Source: Plasmodiophora brassicae (Eukaryota > Endomyxa: Phytomyxea > Phytomyxea > Plasmodiophorida). From it: a stretch of DNA of 64,000 nucleotides. The notes beneath the pieces are model-generated. The model saw only the letters and a program-made list of their open reading frames with translations. It had not been told where the DNA came from and ran no database searches. This document shows, one piece after another, positions 1 through 11,581 of the stretch. Positions within the stretch are counted from its first letter, which is position 1. Every line of letters starts with the position of its first letter. The stretch is taken from contig CP145418.1 of the NCBI GenBank assembly GCA_036867785.1, positions 186,001 to 250,000 of the forward strand, read 5' to 3'. A program made the position numbers and the translations under genes.

Positions 1-296
1 CATCGTCGTCCAATTTGCGCGCCCTGCGATCACGGTCTGTACTTATGGGGTGTCCAAGGAGATGTACAATACCAAAAAGAAAGGAACAAGTTGGGAGTTT
101 TGCGCGTCGCGGAAATTGCGCCACGGGCCGCGGCCGGGACCAACGGCGTTGCTGCGTCACTGGCGCGCTCCGACGATATCGGGACCCAGGGGGGCGTGCT
201 GCCGTTGTGCAGTCATTGATTTTTTTGCGGTGTCGGCGTGACGATCTGCCACGCCGGGGACGCGGCAGCAGCGACGCGTCGTGTCGCGTGGCCGTT

Positions 297-1621
297 ATGG
301 CGGCGTGCGACAGGACCTGGCTGGGCGGCGCGCTCGATCTCGTCGATCGCGTCATGCTGAGCACATGGACGCTGCTCACGCCCGGCCGCCGCCTGTTCGA
401 CAACGGCGTCGGGGACCTGGAAATGCTGGACGCCGCTGAGGAGGACGTCAGGAAGATCTACGTGGGTGAGATGCCACTGCCATGCGTCACCGATCTGCGC
501 TGGGCCCCGGCCTCCACCAAGAACGGCATTATCGTGGAGGAGGCGACATTCGACGCACCGCTCGCACAGTATCTTCCCAAGGAAAGCGCCAGAGCCCATT
601 TCCAATTCGTAAGACCTGTCAAGGTGGACGACCTCAAGGGAATCGCCATTCATAGTCAAATGACGGCCGATGAGACATTCGCATGGAGAAGGTACCCCCG
701 TTTGTCGTCCTTCTGTACCCAGCAGTCATCTCACGATTCATCCACGCAGGAGCATGGTCGCAGAGGAGCTGGTGCGTTCTGGAATTGCGTCCATTCTACT
801 GATGGTCCCATTGTATACCTTCGAGGGGCAATTCGTATGGATTGCACAGTTATCAATTGACGGGTGGACCACAGTTACGGGACGCGGCGACCCCAAGGCC
901 AGGTCATGCACTACTACCGAACGGTTGCTGACTGCCTGACGGGTGGCATAGTCGCCATGCTCGAGGCGGCGATGCTCGCCGAATGGTGCAAGCGGCAGTT
1001 CCCGGGAATTCCCGTCTGCCTGACAGGACAATCGGCAGGTGCCGCCCCAGCCGCGGGCGGCGCATTGCTCTGCTCGGGCAACGTCGCCTGCGTGCCATTC
1101 ATCGGCCCATCTAGCGGGCGACCATTCTGCAACGGCTACATGTCTGTCAATGTCAACTGGAATCGGCTTGCCGCATCGATCGGTAGCGAGCCGCGGCACG
1201 ATGCTCCCCAATCAGGGCAGCTGACTGGTGGGATGGCGTAGGTGTCAACAGCAAACGGGAGGCCAGAGCGTACCTGCGCGACCTGTTCACACGAAAGAGC
1301 ATGATCAAGCTAGCAGACTGGCATTCAAATGCTCGCCGCCCGGAATCGCTGACCGTGATCAGCGTCGCCGGCATCAATGATGGCGTCGTCCACCCGGTGG
1401 ACAGTCTGGAACTGCATCAAGTGCTGTCCATCTTCAGCAGGTACACTGAAATGCGCTGGCTTCGTGGCGGGCACTCCGTCCTGCTGCTCAGTCGTGCGTC
1501 ATTCATCGAAGCGATTCGCGATGCGATCAGCATCGTCGCCTCGGACGGTCGGGCGCGACCGTCTACAAATGGGACCGCGACCAGCGTCGTCGAGTTACAG
1601 CCCATGAAGGAAACGTCGTAA
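297..1621 (+). CDS. ABHD18-like alpha/beta hydrolase (DUF2048 family)
   Basis: Four-exon model: 297-691, 750-812, 875-1182, 1242-1621, with GT-AG introns of 58, 62 and 59 bp that keep one frame. The product follows ABHD18/DUF2048 closely: an HFQFVRP segment, a WRR element, then PFYGTRRPQGQV (human LENPYYGCRKPKDQV), GGIVAMLEAAMLAEW, a nucleophile elbow GQSAG, and a late GINDGVV plus GGHS that would supply the acidic residue and histidine of the triad. The family is a conserved alpha/beta hydrolase whose animal member has been linked to mitochondria; the substrate here is unknown. The start is the ATG that gives the family-like N-terminus; an open frame extends upstream to position 15 but looks non-coding. 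Splices were chosen by frame and by similarity recalled from the family. The family call is firm; the role in this cell is inference. Confidence 0.85.
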
Positions 1622-2026
1622 TCCCCGCGCTGTACCGTCCACTGATGCCCTCCAATCCGAAATGATGGACCAGTATGCGGGTGACGGGAATTTTAAGGCT
1701 GGTTTGGCGATGTGGACATACACTCCCATACAAAGTGGTACGGCACGTATCAATGAAAGAGGAACAATGCCGCCTGGTCTAAACCCCTGAGAGGGACGGA
1801 CCGGGCAGTGCGTCGGGTATAATAGCCTACTTGGGCACGCGAGAGGATAATCTGACCGGTGATCAGCGACTTGCCGTACTGAAGAGTCTCCTGGAGCGCC
1901 TCATTCGGAGAGCTACCGAAAGGGGGTGTCTTAGCGAGTTATAGCTCAGGATTCCACATTAGCTCAAGGACTGATGCGCGTTATGAAAGCGCACCAAGTA
2001 AACAACGCATCAATTCTGTTTAGAAG
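1622..2026. other. Gene-free stretch between convergent genes
   Basis: About 400 bp between the convergent ends of the ABHD18-like gene and the first metallo-beta-lactamase-fold gene. I see no open frame with recognisable content and no repeat. Confidence 0.6.
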
Positions 2027-2881
2027 TTAGGAGCTCTTCTTGAGCTTGGCTGCATTACGCTTTGAGAGGTCATCGAAAAGGGAATCGCAACGCGTAACGA
2101 GGTCGTGCACCGCGGCATTGGCGCCGCCGACGATGTTGCTGTTGTGAGCCGTACAGAGGTTATCGAAGTCCCAATCGCGAACCAGGTCCTGAACCCAGGA
2201 ACGGAACTGGAGTGGCGCCTCAAGGGTTGGATGCAATCCAACACCTGTCAGGGACGGGTGGAACCTAATCCCATCTTTGAGGAACAGACGCGTCAGCGAC
2301 CAGGTCGGATTCCGCCAGTTAACGATGGTGTCATCATTATGAACGGTGCGGCTAGGGCGATGGAGAACAAAGACGTTTGAGAAGTGATTATCTTCCTAAC
2401 CCATATATATACGAGTGTTAGATGACGACAGAACTGGTTATGGGAAGACACACACCTCAGGATTGACGAATTCTGCCCCGGCCGGTATACGCATGGAAAC
2501 GTCGGGCTCGAACATCGCCCTGACACGCTCGTCGCTGACGTCGCCAGCCCAGGCGATGTCCGGAAGCTTCCAGAGATGCCTCGGGGTCCCGTAATACTTC
2601 GCATTCGGGTACGCTTCGTAGAAGGCGGGGAACGCCGTGGTATGGAACGGGTGCGTCGCCACAACAGCCTCGACCAGACGGCCGTCATCGGTGACGCGGT
2701 CGAATGCGGCCTTCTGCTCCTCACTCATCATGATCGTGTCGATGACCAGGTAGCGGCCAGTAGAGAGACGCGCCACCGACATGTGCGTGCCGACATTGAC
2801 AAGACCCATCGCCACCTTGAACGACCCTCGCAGGTTCCAGAACCCGCTGCCAATTTCCACCATCGACGGCGCTGAGTTCAT
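2027..2881 (-). CDS. Metallo-beta-lactamase-fold protein, DUF4336-like, copy A
   Basis: Two exons (2881-2456 and 2395-2027) with a 60-bp phase-0 intron give 264 residues. The chain resembles DUF4336-type metallo-beta-lactamase-fold proteins: an N-terminal FWNLRGSFK strand, a GTHMSVARL-to-VIDTI sheet, VEAVVATHPFHT in the place of the metal-site helix, YYGTPRHLWKLPDI, and after the intron NHFSNVFVLHRPSRTVHNDD. Classical HxHxD is not present, so hydrolase activity is uncertain. Copy B directly upstream is a clear paralogue with the intron at the same place, so the pair arose by tandem duplication. No signal peptide is evident. The function is unknown; the family assignment comes from pattern recall. 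Confidence 0.72.
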
Positions 2882-3359
2882 GACCTACAGACCCACACGC
2901 TCAGTACCTCTACATACCTCACTCATCGTGGACGCACAGCGTTCGTCGTTGGCGTATTTCCAGCAACGCTCGGTCGGCCCGCCAGCATACCAGCAGTGAT
3001 CAGACCAAGCACTGCGATTGGGATACCAGCCGTCGCGAAGAGCGATCTCATCAGTCGTCTACCGCCTTGTCAACACTCACACGCTTGATGCACAATGGCA
3101 CGTCGCGGACACTCCAAACGGGTCGGGATCCCAAATCAGGGCCCGTTCGGTCTAACAGCACCGCTTTCGGATACGTCTGGGACGCTCCACTGCTTCCTGC
3201 CTCTAGGAACAGCGGGCAACACTGATGCATCGACGAATTGCTGTCTGGCATTCGTACGAGATAACAACCGGGGTCGCCGTTTTCGAATCACAACGCGGTT
3301 GAAGACTCTGCACACGAAGGTGCCCATCCCTCGCAGTCTGTGTGTAGAACGCACACGAT
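2882..3359. other. Spacer between tandem paralogues
   Basis: About 480 bp separating the start of copy A from the stop of copy B. It should contain the promoter of copy A and the 3' end of copy B. The small open frames here have no recognisable content. Confidence 0.5.
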
Positions 3360-4213
3360 TTAAAGGTTGGAGTTCTTCTGGGCCTTGGCCGCGTTCCGCG
3401 ACGACAGCTCATCGAATAGCGAATCGCAACGCGAAAGGAGGTCCCGAACCGCGGCCTTGGCATCGCCGATGACGTTGCTGTTGTGCGCCGTGCAGAGATT
3501 GTCGAAGTCCCAGTCACGCAGCAGGTCTTGAACCCAGGAGCGGAACTGGAGCGGCGCTTCAGCAGTGGGATGCAATCCTGCACCAGTCAGCGACGGGTGG
3601 AACTTGACACCGTCGTTGACAAACAGACGCGTCAGCGACCAGGACGGGTTCTTCCAGTTAACGATCGTGTCGTCATTGTGCACTGTGCGGCTGGGGCGAT
3701 GAAACACGAACATGTTCGAGAAATGGTTGCCTTCCTGGAAGTACACATTGCGAAATGTAAGAACTGGCAACAAAACCGAAGTGAGGGCGAACGAACCTCG
3801 GGATTGGCGAATTCCGCCCCAGCCGGTATACGCATGGAGACGTCGGGCTCGAACATCGTCCTGATTTTCTCGTCATTGACGTCGCCAGCCCAGGGAATGT
3901 CGGGAAGGTTTCTCAGGTGCCTCGGCGTCCCATAGTACTTTGCATCCGGATACGTCTTATGGAACGTCGTGAACGCCATCGTGTGGAACGGGTGCGTCGC
4001 CACAACCGCCTCGATCAGGCGACCGCCCTCGGTGACCCGATCAAACTCCGCTTTCTGCTCGCCGCTCATCACGATCGTGTCGACGACCAGGAACCGCCCG
4101 TTGGCGAGCCGCGCCACCGACATGTGCGTCCCGACGTCGACCAGGCCCACCGCCATCTTGAACGACCCGCGCAGGTTCCAGAACCCGTTGCCAAGCTCCA
4201 CCATCGGCGCCAT
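3360..4213 (-). CDS. Metallo-beta-lactamase-fold protein, DUF4336-like, copy B
   Basis: Exons 4213-3797 and 3734-3360 with a 62-bp phase-0 intron give 263 residues. It aligns end to end with copy A: FWNLRGSFKMAVGLVDVGTH, ATHPFHTMAF, YYGTPRHLRNLPDIPWAGD, NHFSNMFVFHRPSRTVHNDD and a C-terminal FRSWVQDLLRDWDFDNLC helix. Spacing is preserved without indels, and substitutions are mostly conservative, so both copies appear to be under selection. The start begins MAPMVELGNGFW. It is divergently placed 199 bp from NUP88, so the two may share a promoter region. Reaction and substrate are unknown. Confidence 0.72.
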
Positions 4214-4412
4214 CGGCTCCGCCCGGCACGAATGACCGACCCGCGCGCTGCTGCAGCACGATCGCGGTCTTCTGCAAAAAGTCAGGCGGCATTACTATTC
4301 TCGTGGAGCAACGCCGCAACGGTCAATTTGAAATCGCGACCTTCATGCAGTGCAGTTGCGGTAAAATTTGTATCGCACGTTTCGAGTTGACCGCCGCGTA
4401 AATCCGTGGACG
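4214..4412. promoter_or_regulatory. Divergent promoter interval
   Basis: A 199-bp interval lies between the start of the minus-strand copy B and the start of NUP88 on plus. Both transcripts must start in or near it. I see no unambiguous TATA box. Confidence 0.35.
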
Positions 4413-6883
4413 ATGTCGATGACCGTCCTGGACGACGTTGCCGCGAGGCTGAACGATGGGGAGTGCCTGCGGCAGTCGGCGGTCGGCGGGACGGGCGCGG
4501 GGGCGTTCGCCATCAGCAGGCACGCGGACCTGTTCGTCGCGGGCAGCGATGGCGTTATCCGGTGCACGCGTATTCGCGATGCGAAGCTGAACCGTGCGGA
4601 TCACTGTCGGGTTATCGAGACCGTCCAGGCGACCCTGCCTCGACAGCTTGTGTCGCTGGCGTTTAATGCAACCGGCGAAGCGCTTGCCGCTGTCTCGTTC
4701 GATGAGGTCCACATCGTTTTCGTTGATGCTCGCGAGGTTCACGGCGACGGCCCATTGACGTGCGATGCGGTCTGCGTTGTCGGCCGCGATACGTCGGCAG
4801 CAATTCCACCCGCTGAAGTCGTCATGATCCGGTGGCATCCGCTCAGCCACGAACACATCGGCGTTCTGTTCGCCGACAACACGTTCCGGTAGCGCCTCTC
4901 GGCACCACTGCTTTCGCTTCCCGGTTCGCGTTTCTCATTGCGACGCAGGCTGTTCCGTATCTCGTCGGCTGGCGCCGCACTCGAAGAGGAGGTTCGCCTT
5001 CTCAGTGACGAACGGGCGCTGACGTCGCGAGCGCAGTTCCCTGGGTTCTGCTTCGGTGAATCGTCTGGTAGGGGTTCCAACGGGATCGTCGTTCAATCAC
5101 GTACCTGGTGCTGACCACGTTTAGGTTGGGAGCGATTCTCGGTGTACTTCTTGCATGAATCCGGCGACATCTTCACGCTGTGCCCCATCGTCCCTCGCCA
5201 CGCCGTCATCAGCGCGGCCGATTTCGGGCTGTACCACTCGATGGCGGTCGCATCCGACAATCCGGTACCGTCTGTGTGACGCTGCAGGTCATCTGTTGTG
5301 CTGATCGGCTGCGTCAGTTCGTTTCGGCCTGGCTCGACGAGTTCTGGCATGTGCGCAGCTCAGACGACGCCATGTTCTATGCGCGTCCAGACGACCGGGC
5401 GCCGAATGAGTTCGTCGTAGTCGCCCAGGACGCGGTGTACCGTCATGCTGACGGCGTGAAGGGGGCGCGCTACTCGTCGGTTCTCGCCGTGTCCAGCCCA
5501 TCGCTCCCGGTTACCGTCCTGTTCACGGCCAGCGACGCTGGCGATGTGGACACCTTGGTTGGCGTTGACAGCACTAGACCGCGATGGAGGGAGAACGTAC
5601 GTTGCGACCCGGTCAGTCTCGACCGTTGCTGACCTATTTGGCGTCCAGGGCCGAAGCACCGATCCGGAGCTCGACGGCAACGATTCGTTTCAACGCCTCG
5701 CGAGAACGCGATCCTGTGGCACCGAGCTTCTGGGCAGTGATGGTCGGTCGTCGATTTTCGCCGCCAGTACTGACGGTATCGTCCGCATCGATACAAGTGA
5801 TCTGAATCAGTTCCTCGCGCGCTGCGAGAACGGTGAGGACCGCGCGCCTCTGCCTTGCGAATCGTTCCCTGTCGACATGGTCGTCTCGATTCCCAGATCG
5901 CAGAGGCTGGGGGGACAGCCGTGTCGCGATTCATTGGTCGGGGATTTCCTGTTCGTCCTGGATCGGTCGTTCACGTGTCGCCTCCTGCCGCTGTGTCGAG
6001 GCGTCCCTGAGGAACGCGGGCAGCTTCAGTTGGTCCTCAAATCTGGTCCAACCGCTGTAAGCACCAGTGTGTGTGTGCTATGCGCTGCTCTCTGGGTGCT
6101 TACTCTCCGACTGGAAAGGGTTTCGAGACGTTTGCGTTGGAGGAGTTCAAGGTTGACCCAGAACTGTCCTTATCTCTTGCTGCACTGCAAGGTTTCCAAA
6201 CGGTGTCGATATCGTCGCTGGACGATTCCGCATCACTGCAGGGCTTCCTGGAGTTCAGCAGTATTGCGGATCGCTGTATCGACGCGTGCCATCGTGTGTC
6301 GGTCGCCGTCCAAGCTCGGATCTCTCTTCTGGACAAGTTTGATCGAATCCAGAAACTATATCTGTCGGTGTTACTGTTTACTGCAGGTCGTGCCTTGGGG
6401 TGCTGATTCCCTGCTTGCAGGTCTCGAGTACAGACGATCATCGGTGCGTTGGCGAACCGGGATCGTGAGCTTCATGCACTTGTACGGCAGCGTGTGGAAG
6501 CGGGGAATGCCGTTTGCGCGCGCATCGCCAACTGTGCTGAGTGCATTCGTCGGTCCCGGTTATTGCTTGAAGGCGAAGGCGGCATCATATCCGCCGAAGA
6601 ACGGGACTTTGCCAAGGATGTCGAAGCCGTCACAGCAACGCTAAACAGCCTGCGGGCCAGCTACAACGAGATGAGCGAACGCGCCCATCGAACCCTGAAA
6701 GCGTGCGGCCCCGCCAGGGAACGCAACTGGATGTTCGTCCAGTCGTTCTCGTCGCTGGGCGAAGCGCATTCAGCGCGCATAAAACCGGCGCTGGAACAGC
6801 ACACGACCGCGTTGCAGGATTGCAAGCGTCGCCTTCGCCAGCTGCAGAGCCGCCTGAATACAGAGTTCCCCGATTTGGTCTGA
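4413..6883 (+). CDS. NUP88: Nucleoporin NUP88/Nup82-like
   Basis: Exons 4413-4888, 4949-5067, 5125-5264, 5318-5596, 5649-6056, 6119 to about 6363-6367, and about 6421-6434 to 6883, with introns of 52-66 bp; all join in frame. The N-terminal part is beta-propeller-like and contains the diagnostic WHPLSHEHIGVLFADNTFR element continuing to LFRIS, matching NUP88 proteins. The last exon is a predicted coiled coil (RDRELHALVRQRVEAG through CKRRLRQLQSRLN), as in the NUP88 C-terminus that packs with NUP214 and NUP62 on the cytoplasmic side of the pore. Summed length is about 720 residues, close to human NUP88 (741). The last intron has two possible splices in the same frame. The family call is confident; the exact last junction is not. 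Confidence 0.85.
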
Positions 6884-7046
6884 CGCTGGATCGACGTCGC
6901 CGTCATCCTGAGTAGATGGACGTTGCGCACGTGACAAGGTCACCTGACCGTTGATGTGACGGGAGACGGTACGTTCTAGAAGCGGGTTTGCGGACCACAA
7001 CACACGTTCCAGTCTGGAGCCCTGCTGGGTGGCGGGGGGGGCGAAC

Positions 7047-7903
7047 ATGGCGGACAGCATGGCCGGGTCTGACGACAGCACAGGACACGAACCCGTTTGG
7101 GATAAGGTCCAGGTGGAACGGGAAGTCGACGGGTGGCAGGCGGTGAACCCCAGGAAGACGCGGCACGTCCTGGTTGCCCTTCGTGTCGCATCCATCGCCA
7201 TCATCATCAGCGCAGCGTATCTCGATGGGCACTTTGTCGCCAGGTATGGTCGGATGCCCCCCGTTGGCCAGATCGTCGGCCTGTCGTGGGCCATCGCCGC
7301 CATCTCCTTCGTTCTCATCTGCATCGCGTTCGTGACCATCATTCTCGGCCATACGCACCCAATGTCAGAGCTCCTCGCTGTGCTAACCGGATTCGCAGGT
7401 TAGGACCCGATTGTTGGCAAACACGCCCACCCATTCCTGACACGAATCCCAGGCGTCACTGTCGTCCTGTTGGCTGTTTTCCTGCTGGAGATGGATGCAT
7501 CCGACCCGTCCCGCGAATGGGGAATGTTTGGTACGGTCCTGCGTCGGGGACCCAACGTCTCCCTTTAACGATCTTCGCAGTACATCACGGGAAGGATGGC
7601 GTGGCTAGCATCGCCGGAGGAGGTACACAGGCCGCCCTGTCGACCGCGTACGAGTTAGCACGCCTGTTCGGGACGCTGGGTCTGGCTGTCGGTGTCATCC
7701 AGGTCAGCGAGCGCGGGTTCTGCCTGGTACCCATGTCTGAACGCTTGCTGAAGTCGGGAGCGTCGGCGATATCGTTCCTGATGCAGCTCCAGGCGGAGGA
7801 GGTCCCCCGTGCCGACCCGTGCCGTCTGCAGACGCTGGACTTCGACCCCGAGGTTCGCATTCAGCGCATCTACGACTCGTTACGAGAAGGCGGCCTGATC
7901 TGA
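7047..7903 (+). CDS. Small multi-pass membrane protein, unknown
   Basis: Exons 7047-7398, 7453-7530 and 7581-7903 (introns 54 and 50 bp, both phase 1) give about 250 residues. Residues 1-45 are polar. Hydrophobic segments follow: VLVALRVASIAIIISAAYL, a segment from IVGLSWAIAA to FVTIILG, and VTVVLLAVFLL from the small second exon, then perhaps a fourth weaker one near LARLFGTLGLAVGV. The C-terminal tail is soluble and charged. The first in-frame ATG was used. I do not recognise a family. It lies 164 bp downstream of NUP88 on the same strand, so independent transcription is likely but not shown. Confidence 0.6.
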
Positions 7904-7997
7904 AACCGACTGAAATACCTCCTATATGATATTCGTCTCTCGCAGCACTATCCAAACTACTAGATTCGTTCCGATGTTAGCTATTGTGCCATTGTTG

Positions 7998-9456
7998 CTA
8001 GTGCACGGTCAGGAACGGGTGAGCCAGCGCTTCGGCAGCAGTAATTCGAGCGGCAGGATCAAACGTCAGCATGCGCTCGATTAGGTCGCGAAAGTATAGG
8101 CATGGGACGTCGCCTGACTTGCATGGTAACTTGTGCCACAGTGGCTCCGTCTGCAGAAAGACAGGCACTGCCGTCAGCTACGCTCGGAAGGATCTGCCCT
8201 AACGACGAGGTACCTTGATGTGGGCGCGCAATGCAGAGAAGTCGATATGCGACACTTTGTACAGAAAGGTCTTGCCTGACGATGAGGAGCATATCCCGAT
8301 ACGGCGGGTAGCGGGGTCGATGATGTCCCGTGAAGGAAGACCAATGGTCTCGACGATACGCAGGAACACATCTCGACTTGTCTCGCCATTGAACTACATG
8401 CGACAGGGCCTGGCGTGAGACCAATGCAATGTCCACGAAACATGCGACGACGTCAGTACCCAGGAAACCTGAGGCTGACGAAGAATCGCGAGAATGGTGC
8501 CCAGGGCCCAAACGCTAGAAACGCGATCAGGACATACACATGTGCGTCGTCTCAATCACTTACTCTATGGGCGTTGAATGCGGTAGGCCTAGTAGCAGCT
8601 CAGGTGCCTGGTAGACCCTCGTATGGAGCGACAGTTCACTCGTCTCGCTGTCGTCTTCGCTGGACCCGAAATCAACAATCGTGGCCGAGGAGAAGTCGCC
8701 GTTCGTCGACAGGATGATATTCTCCGGTTTGATATCGCCCTGTTATGACTTCAGTTGGGACCATACTCCCGTATAACGGCTGATGCGGATCTCGAATTAC
8801 GTGAATTCGGTGGTTAGCATGAAGAAACCGCAAGCCGTCCAGCACGGCCTTCGCCAGCTGTCGCAAGTTGGCATAACTGAGGCCATTTTCCCAGAAAGAC
8901 GGCATCTTCGTGGACTGCCGGATCAGGTCATTGCCCAGCAATTCGAGGACGATGCAGGTCCTATCATCAAGAGCATCAAACGACTCGCTGACGTCGACTG
9001 CCACCGATGTTGTGTCAGAGCAGCTGACATCACGTAAACGCGACTGGTAAACTAACCTATGTGGTGCAGATGTGATGGATCGAGTGTCTGCAGTTTCCTC
9101 AGCGTGTCGAATTCCTTGAGTGCCTCGGTCTTGCGACTCTTGTAGATCTTCAGCGCAACGGTCCGGTTCCATCTCAGCGTGTCTTGCGCCTGGTATACAT
9201 GCCCAAAACTTCCGACGCCCAACTTCCTCTCGATGATGTAATGATGGAGAACGTCTCCAGGCCGGATCGTATCCAGGATGTCATCCGCGTACGCATCAGG
9301 GAGATTCGATTCGGTCCAAAAGGTATGCATTTCTTCATCGTGCTTCTTGACAAGCTTCAGCAGACAGTGCAGCATCCTGTACTCGTGCATGGACGTCAAC
9401 GCTTCCGCCACCACCAACGCGGTGGCAGCGACGGCCAACGCCCAGGACACCACCAT
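7998..9456 (-). CDS. CMGC-type protein kinase, DYRK/CLK-like, with N-terminal membrane segment
   Basis: A multi-exon minus-strand gene. Kinase landmarks in order: glycine loop GVGSFGHV, lysine in VALKIYK, IVLELLGNDL, a catalytic loop IHGDIKPENI created by splicing out 8800-8740, IVDFGSS as the DFG region, YQAPELLLG, a DVWALG element created by another splice, FNGETSRDVFLRIVETIGLP, and a final ERMLTFDPAARITAAEAL. This order and the catalytic aspartate preceded by HG rather than HR suit DYRK/HIPK/CLK kinases. The chosen start is the first ATG in frame; it opens with a hydrophobic stretch VVSWALAVAATALVVAEAL that could anchor the protein, unusual for CMGC kinases. An upstream coding exon cannot be excluded because the frame stays open to 9588. 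Several junctions are approximate. Confidence 0.75.
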
Positions 9457-10606
9457 CAGGTGCGTTTGCGCAAACCCAACTGAAGCTTTGACCGACTGCC
9501 GGCCGGGCTCTGGCGGGGCCACTGTCCCCGATTCATCTCGGCCAGTGGCGCCAGTGGCCTCGTGGGTAGTTGCAGTCCGCAAAGCCAACCCTGGGTGACG
9601 TAACGCCCAACGCTGCAGAACGTGAACATGCGACGCGGCGCCACGCAGTTGTTCCCCGCACCTCTTGCCCCCGGTGCGGCGATGAGCCGATGACTATTGA
9701 GTATTGACTGATGTTTCCCAGAGGACCGGCAGAAGATGGCTCGGGAACAGATGCACGCGCAGTCGGACCTGACGACGATGGTACGCGACGCTCCACATTC
9801 CTGCCGGTACTATTCTGGCAACAGCCATGGGTGATTTGTTACTGCCTCGAATCGACAGTACGTAGGCTTATCGTGTTCAAGGCGCCGAGTCTCGGACACC
9901 TTCGTTGGCAGCTACAGTAGGTATCTGAACTGCGGACATGCGCCGGATTGCGTTGACTTCTTTGCGTCGACCGAAATGGAGTATGTAGATAGTAGTCACC
10001 GTCGCAGCACTTTCCAGGGCGGTGAACTGATGATGCTCCATCGCGACCAGCAGCACTGGGGGACGCGAACAGACGTAACCGAAAATTGGCGGGAAAAATA
10101 CGAATGCGTCAGTGGAGCTGCCAAAATTGCGCCACAGGGGCATCCGAGGTCGCGGGGCGCGTCGTTCGTCGACGCCGGCAACGGTCACCGAATGGGTAGC
10201 AGCAGCGCCAATCGGCACGATCCCCGGCGACGGTACGCGGGCGTTTGAGTGGCAACAGGGCCCCGGAGGTCCCTGATCGACACGTGTAGGAGTTATTTCG
10301 ACACGCCACCGACGACGTCGAATGATGAGTCCGGCGACGAGGGCGCGCCACAGCCGAGACGGAAGAAGTCATGGGTGAACCGATCCCCGTATCGATGTTT
10401 ACTGATACAAATTGCAGACGGCAACGTCGCGTTAGTCTTGGCGTACAGCTGTGCAATGACGACGGGTTTGAGTTCCGTCGAAGGCCAACGAAGATTAGCA
10501 GCGCTCCAGCGGAAGAAACCCACATGCGGGATCCCATATCCAAACTCACTCAGGAGTCTCCCTCTGTATGTCACTGCACGTCGATACGTTGCATCAGTCT
10601 TATTCG
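9457..10606. other. Gene-free stretch, about 1.1 kb
   Basis: Upstream sequence of the kinase and of the following plus-strand gene. Open frames on both strands show no family, no plausible splice chain and no transmembrane pattern. An extra 5' exon of the kinase could be hidden just above 9588. Confidence 0.4.
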
Positions 10607-11539
10607 ATGCAGGTTGCAACGACCAAATCAAAGCCACGAAAAACGACACCTAAACTAGTTCCAGTCTCTGCCTCTGTATGTTGCTGCATGTGTCATGGTA
10701 TCGCTTCATCTCATTAGACGTAGGTCCCGGCAAAGGAGTCGAAACCAGGGAAGCCCACGCCGGTTCGTAACGATCGCGTTGTTGCACCTGAGACTCCACT
10801 AAAGCCGTACCCGGAATCACTGGATTGGAAGCCTTCAGTGGTTGACGATGGGTCGCCCGCCGAGGCGCAGCTCATTCGCCTTCTGAAAGAGGTCACGTCG
10901 CATGAAATCGCGCAATGCGCTGCAGCCTTCGACGATGAGCGACATGCGTTTCTTCACGATCGGATTTCTGCGGCCTGCAAGGAATTCGTCAATGACTGCC
11001 AGCAGATGGTTCTTAAACTGCTGAGCGACAGAGGCGCGCTCAAACCGCCTAAAGTATTCTCCGCGGAAACCACCGTTGGCATGCTTCTGATGTCCCCGTA
11101 GGTCCTGAAGAATACGCAGAATGAGAGCCTGAGAGAGCAGGAAAGAATATGGACAGCAGCAGTTGACCGCATCAAGGCTGAACTGGCAGACTGGGCCGCC
11201 ATTCGCCATGCGTGCCCGACGCTGCCGATCCCTGACGTCGTGTCAACCGAATTCGTGTCTGCCTACCTGGACGAGCAGGGCCTGTCCGATATCGGGGCGA
11301 AACCGCAAGGCGAAGAGGACGGTGCTCTAATGCGCGAGTTCACGAGGGTCCTTGCCAAGGCGGATGCGATTCTGGCGTCGGCCCATACCATATCTGGTCG
11401 TTTCGATGCTGCTAGGGACGCCCAGGCGCACGTGGTGCAGACGCTGTCCCGTGAAGCGCTTCGCCCGCTTCAGCCGATCACAGAGCCGAAGGCTCTGATT
11501 GCATCGGTCCTTGCAACAGGCCGGAAGGCCACTGCATGA
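10607..11539 (+). CDS. Conserved-looking helical protein, possibly Dsn1/Mis13-like
   Basis: Exons 10607-10663, 10724-11053 and 11102-11539, introns 60 and 48 bp, both phase 0, giving 274 residues. The N-terminus is basic and proline-rich (KSKPRKTTPKLVP), followed by long amphipathic helices with EIAQCAAAFDDERHAFLHD and a later REQERIWTAAVDRIKAELADW. A basic tail followed by helices and an E..W motif is reminiscent of the kinetochore subunit Dsn1/Mis13, but the resemblance is weak. A stop codon at the end of the second intron is read through only if the 48-bp intron is removed, which supports the splice. No signal peptide or membrane segment. Treat the function as unknown. Confidence 0.6.
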
Positions 11540-11581
11540 CAGGCGCCCTGGTTTATACATAAGACTTGTTAGCGGTTACAC

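Noticed and set aside
9877-10250. Minus-strand open frame of 113 codons with some hydrophobic residues
   Set aside because: No recognisable domain, no splice partner, overlaps other equally long frames on plus; probably chance.
10293-10649. Minus-strand 118-codon frame overlapping the start of the 10607 gene
   Set aside because: The opposite plus-strand gene has consistent 48- and 60-bp introns in one frame; this frame has no family and no proper ATG.
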